DNA of 64,000 nucleotides. Source: Clonostachys chloroleuca. Its lineage: Eukaryota > Ascomycota > Sordariomycetes > Hypocreales > Bionectriaceae. Shown here piece after piece: positions 1-10,157 of the stretch. Both the position numbers and the translations under genes were made by a program. Within the stretch, counting starts at the first letter, position 1. Each line of letters opens with the position of its first letter. The notes below the pieces were generated by a model. It was not told the DNA's origin. It searched no databases and saw only the letters and a program-made list of their open reading frames with translations. Location: the NCBI GenBank assembly GCA_037952775.1, contig JBANAY010000003.1:19034001-19098000 (forward strand), read 5' to 3'.

Positions 1-169
1 GTACATACCCTAGACATCATGATAGCATCAATACCTTGCGATTGAACTCTTCGAATCAGAACATGGTTACGATACCAATGGTTTGTGTATTTGAGAGCCA
101 CAAAATTGTATCCCGCTTCCTTCCAGTCTATTCTAGCCCATTCGCTTTCTCAGCTATCCGGTCTTTCTC

Positions 170-1793
170 TCATGTGTGCTCGTCCATCTTCTCAGTCGCA
201 AGCTCGCTAGCTCTGACCTGCTCCTCGGCTTCGATCGCAGTCGTTTTGTTATATCTGCGAGCGAAGTAGGATAGAAGCCCGGCCCACACTGCCAATCCGA
301 TACAAGTAGCAATCATAGCCCACATTCCTCGCTAGATTGGACCTCGGTTAGCTCACATCATGAAAGTTTGAAGGGGGGTTGGGGTATGAAAGGACTACTA
401 ACGTTAAACCAAGGAGCCATCGAGGCACCGTAAAAGAGGATACTCCACCAGGCATTCACAGCATTGCTGCCCACGTTCATGCCGGCAAGCACAACACCTC
501 TGAAAGCGGCCTCGTCAAATCGCATAACGTCGTTGCACCAGGCAAAGAAGGTTGCTTGGCAAGCATACACAGAGCCTGCCCAGTAATACGCAGCGAACGT
601 CACGGTTGTCGACGCATCGCTTGTTGGGTTCCGGGCCGCCACGAGCACCATGATTGAAGTGGCTATGCCTGTGATGCCAATGAAGTAGGCGACAAGATAT
701 CTCTTGCCCCCCAGGAAATCGGTCAGCGCCGCCCAGAATAGAGTTGAGACGATACCGACGGCGGGAACACCCGTTGGGTAGTTGTTGAGCTGAGCAACTG
801 TATACTTTTTGGTCGGGTGGCTCTGCATGTAGAGGTTGAGTAGGGCATTGGTGCTGAAGGATTCTGTCTCTCCGGCAAAGATCCAGAGAATCACAAAGCC
901 CCACCACTTCCACGAGCTGAGGACCTTCTTGGCAAACGAGAAGGTCAAGGGCCGTTGCTCAGGAGGCGGTGGCACTCGCTCGCGAGCAAGCTGTTTCTCT
1001 TCCTCGCTGAGGTAGAAAGCCGTTGTCGTGAATGGTGTATCCGGGAAAAGGAAGAAGCCATAGATGGCGACGGGGATTGTGAGAAGACCGTCGATGATGA
1101 ATAGCCAGCGCCATCCAGCGAGCCCGTGGAGACCATTCATACTAGAATGGATTCCAGTTTGGATAAATCCACCGATAAAGGTCCCTGCCAGACCAGAAGC
1201 GGTGAAAATACCACTTCGCTTTCCCAATTCACGCTCCGTATACCATGATCCCAGGATGTAATGAGTGCCTACGAATGTAGAGGCCTCACAGATACCCTGA
1301 AAGAACCGAATCGCCATAATAGATTGTGGTGACTTTACCGAAGCAGTAACCATTGTCAACCCACCCCAGAGGACCATCATTAGCGGGAACCAAATCCTTG
1401 GCTTGATATACTGGAGTGACAAGTTGGATGGGATTTGTCCAATGACATATCTGCATATGAATTGTTCAATTTCATGGTCACAGAATGTTGGTTTATGAGC
1501 AATGGAACATACCCGACAGTAAAACATGTGAAGATTTGGTTGAGCTGGTCTCCTTGGAAGTTGAGATCGGTTTTCATGCCTGAAACATAAGCATTGTTAA
1601 TGTTGCTGCGATCAAGCTACGCCATCACGTTGTCAGCCTTTGGTAGTAATGTCCAAGAGAACCAGGAGCAGCATACATAGTTGACAAAGTAGCTCAAACA
1701 ACAAAATGTGAGGATAAAGAAGTCGATCTTTTGCACGAGGACACGCTCCCCGGGCTTGTAGTCCACGTGGAAGTAGTTTCGGAGTTTGTCCAT
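170..1793 (-). CDS. MFS transporter, allantoate/pantothenate permease (Dal5/Liz1) type
   Basis: Predicted plasma-membrane proton symporter of the anion:cation symporter branch of the major facilitator superfamily. I join four exons (1677-1793, 1513-1616, 403-1450, 170-331). All junctions are GT..AG, and the result is 476 codons, the usual family length. It starts MDKLRNYFHVDYKPGE and shows the family landmarks: LDRSNINNAY after TM1, RFFQGICEAS in the TM4 region, GWRWLFIIDGLLT before TM6 and FPDTP after it. The C-terminal exon restores the typical WFNRGMWAMI. The uninterrupted stretch at 358-1527 alone would end in read-through of the last intron, so that shorter model is wrong. The substrate cannot be fixed: pantothenate, allantoate, ureido-acids and other small carboxylates are all transported by this branch. 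It diverges from an amidase gene, which suggests uptake of an amide or ureide. Confidence 0.88.
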
Positions 1794-3825
1794 CAAGACG
1801 ATAGGGCCTGGGATCGCCCTTGGGGAAGGGGACTGAGTGGAAAATTACTTGTTGACAGCGCGATGACTTGAGATCCTAGATGAAATCTGAAGCTCTGCTG
1901 GGATGATGGTTTGGGAGGGGGATTGGCGACGGATATTTATTCTTTTCGCACGCACAATAGGCTTGCCCGATAAAGGCAGTGGGAGTAGATTATTGAGTCA
2001 GATGTATGCCGAGAAACCCATAACGGCCTCCTAGTCGAACCTCCAAGTCGGTGTCATGGCAGAGTGAGAGTGAGGTCGGGGGTTTCCGTGGCAAACCGAT
2101 AAAACTGACCGCAGGGATGTCACGAAAATGAACTAATCAGGATGCTTGTTAATCCAGAAATGAGGCTAGTCGCCTAGTTCAAATCTATCTACCAGGTTTA
2201 TCTGCCCTCCGCAACACACGCACGAACTGAGACAGGGACAAGGCCGATCCTGGAAAAGGTCGTCCGTCAAGTTGAGAATGTGACCTTATCTTGGGTGGAG
2301 AAGGCGTTGTATCATTTGTGGAGAAGCAGATAAGGATAGCATCATGATTCAAAATGCTGCCGAGTTGGAAACCCCATCAACTATCGTCAGTCCCGGAACC
2401 CAGAATCAGGAGCGACTGACGATGTATCATCGGCTAGGGTAGACCGGCCGGCCGGGGTGCATAGTGGTGCCGTAGCTACTTGCACGTTACTAGTCTTCCT
2501 GAGGGATGGTGTTGCGATTCGATCACCAACATGGCAGTACTAACCGACCAGGCGGGTATATGAGCTTGTTCCCCCGCACTCGGATTATACAGAACTAGCA
2601 TGGAAGCATTAGATGACCTTCCGCAGATGATTTGATTCCCTTCTACTTTGGGCAACGCCCGCCAGAACGCACCGGGGCCCTTCGTGGGAAACCAGCTCAT
2701 GAAATGAACCCACATGAACACCAACACCTTTTATCAAGAAACCCTCGTGAGATGCTCTGCGAACTACGCCGAGATCGGGATAAATACACATGGAAGGCCG
2801 GGGTTATCAAGCGCGGACTCGATTGCTCCGGTCGCTTACCTCGTATCCTCGAACTATCATCCAAGCCTTCCCTAGGCCTCCCTCAAAGCAGCAGCCAAAT
2901 AGTACCCAAATTTACGCCGTTGCTTTTCTGAAGACACGGTTAGCCTGATAAGACCTCTAGTGATGCGTCTTCGGTTATACCGATGACACTATTGCCCGGC
3001 TCTGACTCCGACTAACATCATCTGGTGATTGACGTCTCAATTTCGGGATCAAACAATCGTAATGTGTAGAAATATACTCAGCTTATTCAATTACTACCGG
3101 GCCTCGGCCCCTTAAAACTCATAACTCTAGATATGATCTCTAACAAAGGAAACGGACAAGATGAATGCTTCCCCCGATGATGCCAATCTTCGGATCTTCG
3201 GCATGCAGTAAATCATCAGTCTTGACTCGCCAACACAACACACAATCAGTGGGCTTGAGTGTATACTCTAATCAGCAGTCATTCTCTGAGGAGAAGCAAG
3301 CTGAAGCTAGTCGCAAGTACTATCAGGCAAGCGTTATCATATGAGCTCCATTCACCACAAGAAGGGGATAAGCAGTCGGCGGTAATACAAAATTAGGCAT
3401 ATCCTAGTGCATTTCATTAAAGATCCGAGTTCATCAGAAGAACAGTTACCGAATTAGGAAACTTATCTAATGGCGGGATTGAGGGGAACAGCATTAGCGG
3501 GACTCTTCAACCGATATGTGTGTGGGGTGGCCTCGTGATATGCTCCCGCCGATATTCATCAATCAATGGATGCCATGAGCTGTTAGTGGACGTGGCCAGT
3601 TGTGTATGGGAGCCACAGGCAGGCGCCTTGATGCCATCTTCTGCACATGCATACCTGCCGTGATCGACCCATCGAATAAAAGAAACGTGTGTTGCTCTTG
3701 TATTCGCCCAAAACTTCCAGAAGCACTTCGCTCTCTCCATTCGTAGCTGCTTTCATAGCTGCTTTTTGCATCAGCTTACTTTCCTAGCCAGTTCTGTAAA
3801 GCAGGCCTTCTCATTCTCACACAAA
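1794..3825. other. shared intergenic region between permease and amidase
   Basis: No reading frame here has family-like content, and the short open frames are interrupted and compositionally random. It is the bidirectional promoter region for the permease (-) and amidase (+). It carries ten HGATAR/YTATCD hexamers, six of them clustered next to the permease. Confidence 0.6.
1968..2333. promoter_or_regulatory. cluster of GATA-factor (HGATAR) sites upstream of the permease
   Basis: Six hexamers match HGATAR on either strand, at 1968-1973, 2097-2102, 2185-2190, 2198-2203, 2286-2291 and 2328-2333. That is 175-540 bases upstream of the permease ATG. By composition-free chance about one would be expected in 366 bases. 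GATA factors such as AreA/NIT2 activate fungal genes for secondary nitrogen sources, so nitrogen regulation of the permease/amidase pair is plausible. This is inference from motif density only. Confidence 0.35.
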
Positions 3826-5724
3826 ATGTCGCCATCCAAAATCTCCGAGCCTCATTGGGAGGAAGTCGGTGCCAAGAAGCGTGCGTCTCTCGAGGCCAGT
3901 CTTCCAAAGGACTGGCGTGTGCCCTCAGATCTTCTGCCTCACGAGTCCCAGACAGACGTGACAAGTTGGGCAGAAACCTCTGGCTGGTTCACCCCTGAGG
4001 AACTGAGCATTACCAACTCTACAGCCGCAGAGCTTTTGCCCAAGCTTGCGTCTGGTGAATTAAAATCCCTTGATGTCACCAAAGCATTTTGCAAGCGTGC
4101 GGTCGCCGCTCATCAGCTGGTTAGTGCTATACAGGAAATAACCAAATACCCCAAACCCCCATTCCCGGTCAGCCCACTCGATATTTGAGCTTCGCATATG
4201 CTGATCATGATTCCAGACCAACTGCCTTTCAGAGACTTGCTTTGAACGTGCTCTGGCAACTGCACGAGCTCGCGATGAGGAGCTAGCCCGAACAGGGAAG
4301 CCTGTGGGCTCCCTGCACGGCCTTCCCATCTCTCTCAAGGACAACTTCAAGCTGAAGGGTCTCGATTCCACTGTCGGCATTGCTGCACATATCGATGACC
4401 CTGCAGACTCCGACTCCCCGCTTGCCCAGCTCCTGGAGGCTGCTGGCGCTGTATTTTATGTGAAGACCAATGTACCCACCGCCATGATGATCGCAGAGAC
4501 GGTCAACAACGTATTCGGAAGAACGGTGAACCCCAGAAACAGATTAACAACCAGTGGCGGGAGCTCTGGCGGCGAGTCATCGCTCATCGTGCTCAGGGGT
4601 AGCCCCCTGGGTGTTGGATCCGATATTGGTACATTCCCCTTCTTCTTTTCCCACTCACTCAAAGACATGCTGCTGACTCGATAAATTATTCAGGCGGGTC
4701 TCTCCGTATTCCAGCTGCTTGTGCTGGTTTGTTCACTATCCGACCTTCAGCTGGCCGTTTCCCAGTGAGAAACACAAGGTCCGGCATGCCGGGTCAGGAG
4801 GCAGTTCTCTCTGTTAATGGTCCATTGGCCAACACCATTGAGGATATTGAGCTTTATAGTAAGAGCCTGATCGGTGAGAAGCCTTGGCTTCGCGATCCTA
4901 AATGCGTTCCCATTCCATGGAGGGAGGTAGAGTTACCTAAGAAACTAAAGATTGGCGTTATGTGGCATGATGGTATGGTTCGCCCGACACCTCCCGTCGC
5001 CCGCGCGCTACGAGAAGTCAAGGCCAAGCTCGAGGCCGCAGGACACGAGTTTGTCGAGTGGGATCCAGTTGATCAAAAGGAAGGAAACGAACTTCTAGGT
5101 CGGATGTTCGTGGCCGACGGTGGCTTGACCATCAAGAAGGAGCTCGACCGCACGGGTGAGCCCTGGAGGCCTGAGATGGAGGCCTACTCTGTTGCCAGGG
5201 ACCTCACCACAAGCGAGATGTGGAAGCTCCATCTTGAGCGCTCAGAGTTTCAAGGTCGGTATCTAGACCGTTGGACCAAGGCCGGTATTGACGCACTCTT
5301 GGTTCCTACCATCCCATTTAACACGGTTCGACACGGAGCCTTCAAACATGGTTAGTCTTTTCTCTCTCGATGGAGCCTGTCTTGTTTTAAAAGCATACTA
5401 ATCGTGAGAACAGTTGGCTACACTGGCGTGTACAACGTATTGGACTATGCCGCGACATCTTTCGTCACCGGCCTCACCGTCGACAAGTCCATTGACCAGT
5501 TGAACGGATACGAGCCACTTGGTGATATTTGCAAGGCGGTCAATGAGGACTGTGAGTATAATCCCGGCCCAGTGTCCTATATCTTTCAGATGCTAACAAA
5601 AGTGTCAACAGATGATGCTGAGTTGATGCATGGGCTGCCCATCAGCCTCCAACTCGTAGCACAGAGGCTAGAGGAGGAAAAGGTGATTGCAATGACCAAA
5701 CATGTCCTTGAAGTCATTGCGTGA
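3826..5724 (+). CDS. amidase-signature family hydrolase (acetamidase/fatty-acid-amide-hydrolase type)
   Basis: Hydrolyses an amide to a carboxylate plus ammonia or amine. Five exons (3826-4119, 4217-4628, 4694-5350, 5414-5551, 5612-5724) give 537 codons in a continuous frame. The first intron must use the acceptor at 4216; this gives HQLTNCLSETCFERAL, a typical family stretch. The Ser-cisSer-Lys triad is visible: Lys139 in GLPISLKDNF, Ser214 in TSGGSSGGES and Ser238 in GSDIGGSLRIPA. The spacings (75 and 24) are identical to those of fatty-acid amide hydrolase. There is no signal peptide, so it is probably cytosolic. The start ATG is the first in frame and has the context acaaaATGt. The next gene upstream is a divergent permease, so a joint role in amide nitrogen use is likely. 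The exact substrate is unknown. Confidence 0.9.
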
Positions 5725-5855
5725 ATCAAATGAGCTAGCGCACGTAAATTCCATATAATGAGACTAAATATATTAAATAAACAAATAAGTCTGGGAACAA
5801 AATGGCAAAAAAGGAGCTGAGGATATGAATATCAATCAGCCAAAAGGTAATGTTC

Positions 5856-5926
5856 TCCGGTACTGGGAATCGAACCCAGGGCTGCTCGGTGAGAGCGAGC
5901 GATGTTAGCCACTACACCATACCGGA
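5856..5926 (-). tRNA. tRNA-Glu (anticodon CTC)
   Basis: The minus strand folds into a complete 71-nt cloverleaf. The acceptor stem is TCCGGTA/TACCGGA, the anticodon stem GCTCG/CGAGC encloses loop CTCTCAC (anticodon CTC, reads GAG), and the T arm is CTGGG-TTCGATT-CCCAG. There is no intron. It lies 130 bases past the amidase stop. Confidence 0.95.
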
Positions 5927-6429
5927 TGTTCATGGACATCTTCACATTATTTCGCTACATGAATACTTGCCTAACCTAGAGCGCCTGCTACACCTCCAAA
6001 AGACATCTGATAAGTCCGAGAACAAGTTTTGAGTGTACAGCCGACTGTTCGTTTACTCAATCCTATTTTCTAAGGTATTGATTAGTCACTTAGGTAGGCC
6101 TCACACAATCTGCAACCTTTCAGAACCCCCTCTGTTGGCAAGATCGATACATTGGTAGCCGCCTCTTCTTTCTGTTCCTAGTACAGGAAAAACGCCAAAG
6201 AAGTCTACGAGCCTTTTTAATGGATCACAGCATATAATTTACCCTTATTGGACATTGAAGCATGTATTTGTTGGTCAGGGAAGTTCAACGTGTGAACTGT
6301 AGCGCCACTGGTTCCGATACAGGGTAGGCGCTAACGGGAAGACCTGACCTGTCGCGTTTCGGGGCCCAAGGACGCGGTCCAACCTTATCAAAAAATTTAC
6401 GCAAATTTGAAAGCCGAGTATAGAGCAAG
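5927..6429. other. intergenic, 5' region of dCMP deaminase
   Basis: I see no gene here. It contains the upstream region of tRNA-Glu (minus) and of the deaminase (plus). Confidence 0.5.
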
Positions 6430-7682
6430 ATGTTGATTGGCATATGTGGAAGTAAGTTTTTAGATCGAAACCGTCCTATGAATAAGTTTGGACTGACAAA
6501 TCTTATTAGGTATCTGCGCTGGCAAGGAGACCGTGGCTCAGTACCTAGTTGAGCATCATGGCTTCAAACACCTATACTTGCAACACGGTGATAGTCAAGA
6601 CCCCGCTGATGGCGTTCCTGCTCCATCCATATCAGACCAAAGCGAGGCCTCTCAGTCTACCAGCGCGATCGCTACCAGTACACCGGGCTACAGTGCCTTG
6701 ACGAGCAAAGCCGAGAATGGGACAGCCCTTGCTCTCCGGCCTCAAGGCCAACCGCACACCTTTGCCTCGCCACAAGCCATGCTTGATTTCGTAACGACAA
6801 GATGGCGGTCTCGTTTCGTGACGACGGATATTTCCACTGAGGCTATTCTTGATGTCTTTGCCCGGCGGCCTTTCTTTCTGCTTCTATCTATCGACGCGCC
6901 GCTGACCATCCGATGGCATCGGTACAAGCAGCGTTCAGGACACTCTAGGGAGGACGAAATCAGCCTAGAGGACTTTGTATCATTGAACGATGGAAATCTG
7001 TATGACCCGCACAACAGCACTCAATCCCTCATGTCACGAGCGACTGTGCGGCTACTCAACACCTCTTCATCATTGGCACACCTCTACGCCACGCTCGGTA
7101 AGCTCGACATCACGAATTCGGATCGTCTTCGCCCTGGATGGGACACATACTTCATGGAACTCGCTTCCCTTGCTGCGCAGCGTTCCAACTGCATGAAGCG
7201 TCGTGTCGGGTGCGTTCTGGTCGGCAAGGAACGCAGGGTCATCAGCACCGGCTACAACGGGACGCCCCGTGGGCTCCGCAACTGTGCCGAGGGAGGCTGC
7301 CCTCGATGCAATGATGGAAACAGTTCCGGAGTCGGCCTATCCACTTGTTTGTGTCTCCACGCGGAAGAGAACGCGCTTCTAGAAGCCGGGCGGGAGAGGA
7401 TCAGGGAGGGCGCCGTGTTATATTGCGACACCTGCCCTTGTCTGACATGCAGCATTAAGGTATGCCAGGTCGGTATTAGTGAGGTCGTGTATGCGCATGG
7501 GTACAGCATGGACACGGAGACGGCTGAGATCTTCAGACAGGCGGGTGTGAAGCTAAGGCAGTTCATTCCTGTGAGTGCTAATCAGATCCGAACCTGAATT
7601 GCTGTTATTTTCCGCTTTCTGACAAAAGTTGATCCAGCCTCCGAACGGATTGATCCATCTAGAGAAGATGGACCTTTATTAA
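6430..7682 (+). CDS. DCD1: deoxycytidylate (dCMP) deaminase
   Basis: Converts dCMP to dUMP, the substrate for thymidylate synthase. Three exons (6430-6451, 6510-7570, 7638-7682) give 375 codons. The 22-base first exon supplies MLIGICGS, which joins to ICAGKETVAQYL. The N-terminal third (about residues 1-200) is a P-loop-like kinase-fold domain with a degenerate Walker A (GSICAGKE); fungal dCMP deaminases carry this extension. The C-terminal half is the zinc deaminase domain, with His291 and Glu293 in the HAEE motif and Cys318/Cys321 in PCLTC. I propose the last intron (7571-7637) because it replaces an uncharacteristic tail with PPNGLIHLEKMDLY. Without it, reading continues to a stop at 7597. 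An alternative acceptor eight bases or so upstream is also in frame. Confidence 0.88.
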
Positions 7683-8273
7683 TTTCCAGTGATCATCCTC
7701 CCAGGGAGCAATGAGGGTACCTAGCTAGTAGCTCGGAATCCTGGGCATATTTTCGCATGATTTGCAATCATATATTCCTTTAGATACGCTACACAATACT
7801 GAGGATGGTGCTACCTTTTCTGCATGTGAGACAATGTTTCTTGTGTTAAGCGGCCAGTGAGCGTGAATATAAGGTTACAAAAGTGTTAGATTGGTTAAAC
7901 CAATAAATCCAAATACACAAGGGAATTTGTTCGTCATTATTGGCTGAGTATTGGCTTTGTGTGCGGGAGGCAGGAGCGACCTGTAAAGGGATGGTTTTGC
8001 ATTTGTGGCTTGCAACTCAAAATTCCTCCAGAACGACGCGACTACTTGAGACTTGTCTCACTCTTTATTTGACATCTAATCTCTCGGGAGATCCCCCTGA
8101 AGCTTCTCCAACATCGAATTCTATCCTTTCCTCCTCCACAATCCTATCCGAGGAATTGGGCTCCATTATCAGATCTCGATTTCAGGGCAGAGGCAGATCT
8201 GGCTCCGCATATCTCGGTGTATCAACGGCCAGCTTCTAAAATTAGTGACCAGACCCTATCCAATACTGCGAAA
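7683..8273. other. intergenic
   Basis: No coding or RNA gene is seen. It holds the 3' end of the deaminase transcript and the promoter of the sugar permease. Confidence 0.5.
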
Positions 8274-10157
8274 ATGGAGAGAAGGGAGACTGGCAAGAAA
8301 AACGAGGTAACGGAAAATCTAATGCTAGCCTCCGACGATACTAGGGGGTCGTCAACCCTCGAGCATTCCATCACAGTACGCCAGGCAGTACATCACTATC
8401 GATCGGCAATTTTCTGGTGTTTGGCAGTGAGGTCTGAATCATGCCTGGGCTTCATGACTCCATAAGAAAATGCTAATTGATTCCTAGCATGACCGTTGTA
8501 ATGGAGGGCTACGATACTATCTTGTTGGGGAATCTGTGGGCGTACCCAACCTTTCAGCAGAAGTACGGGGAGTATGTGGGCGTAAGCTCCCAGACAAGAT
8601 CGGGATACCAACTCACGCCGGCATGGCAAGCTGGTCTGGGAAACGCTGCTGGAGTTGGCGCGTTTTTCGGTGAGTGCCTAAAGCCTTTTGTAAAACTTTA
8701 GCGTTCGTTTGGCTAGAGCTTATAACCATCAACGACAGGTGCCCTCTTGAATGGGATTCTGGTCAATCGTTTTGGTCAAAGAAACACCATTGTTGGTGCT
8801 CTCATGGCCCTATCATGCTTCATCTTCGTTGTCTTCTTTTCTCAAAACCCACAAGTCCTTCTTACAGGGCAGCTTCTCTGTGGCATTCCATGGGGGATTT
8901 TTGCAACCTCAGCACCTGCTTATGCTAGCGAGATGCTACCAATGGTTCTGAGAGTATACTTCACCAGTTGGACCAACATGTGCTTCATCATTGGTCAGTT
9001 TATTGCTTCCGGTGTACTTCGAGTGTGTTTAAGCAGAGATGATGAGTGGGGGTTCAGAATTCCTTTCGCCCTTCAGGTGAGCCTTCTTCTCTCCCTCTCA
9101 ACCATTAACCGGATTTTGCAGACTAATTGGCAGCAAGTGGTTCTGGCCTGCTTGGCTTATCCCAATTCTTATGTTCGCACCGGAATCGCCATGGCATCTG
9201 GTGCGACAAGGGAAGCTTGAAGAAGCAGAGCGTTCCATAAACCGTCTGCAAGCCTCAGACTGTCCGATTAGCCATAAGCAAACCCTCATGGCAATTGTTG
9301 AAACCAACAAAGCAGAGAAAGATCTAGCAGCTGGTGCTTCATATAAGCACTGCTTTAAGGGCGTTGAGCTTCGCCGGACAGAGATTGCTTGCATGTGTTT
9401 CATGGGTCAAGTGTTGTGCGGCTTGCCCATAGCCTACAACGCAACTTACTTTTACGAGCAGGTAGGTCTGCCTGCAAACATTACATACAGTCTAAATATT
9501 GGAGGGTATGGCCTTGCCCTCTTCTCGGCGTTCTGTAGCTGGTTCTTCCTCTTGCCTCGTGTGGGTAGGCGAAAGATATACCTCGGCGGCGCGTTCACCA
9601 TGTCCCTCCTCCTCTTCCTGATCGCCATCCTGACCAGTTGGAAACAACACCATGGCGTTGCTGAGGCGCAGGCGTATCTCACCATAGTCTGGAAAGCTGT
9701 CTTCCAGCTCTCAGCGGGGCAGCTCGGCTGGGCTATCCCAGCAGAGGTCGGAAGCACGAGGCTGCGACAGAAGACGATTGTTTTGGCACGAAACTCCTAC
9801 TACCTGGTCCACACGGTAGGCACTTCCGTGCAGCCCTATTTTCTCAACCCTCGCGCGCTAGATCTCGGGGCACGTGCTGGTGAGTGACGCCCCCTGTATC
9901 GAGAGGATTGTTGAGCGAGGGATTATTGACTTGAAACAGCGTTTGTTTGGGCCACCACGGCGCTCCTGTTCTTCACCTGGGCCTTCTTCCGTCTCCCTGA
10001 AACAAAGAACTTGACTTATGAAGAACTAAATCGATTGTTTGCGCAACGTGTTCCGTCAAGGGAGTTTACCAAAACAGAAGCTGGCATAGTCAAACATCGG
10101 GAGTCTGAGCGCCTAGCTTCCGTCGCGACAGGGACTAGTCAAAACTCTACAGTTTGA
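8274..10157 (+). CDS. MFS sugar permease, maltose/alpha-glucoside transporter type
   Basis: Predicted proton-coupled plasma-membrane sugar importer. Five exons (8274-8431, 8488-8669, 8739-9076, 9138-9879, 9940-10157) total 1638 bases, or 545 codons, matching the family length. The first intron uses an unusual donor (GTCTGA after base 8431), which gives CLAVSMTVVMEGYDTILLG, the typical TM1 region of maltose permeases. Other landmarks are FALQWFWPAW, PESPWHLVRQGKL at the central loop, RVGRRKIY after TM8 and FFRLPETKNLTYEELN near the C terminus. The alpha-glucoside branch is inferred from the VMEGYD and PESPW signatures; the actual sugar is not determinable. No linked glucosidase or MalR-type regulator is present in the window. 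Confidence 0.88.
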
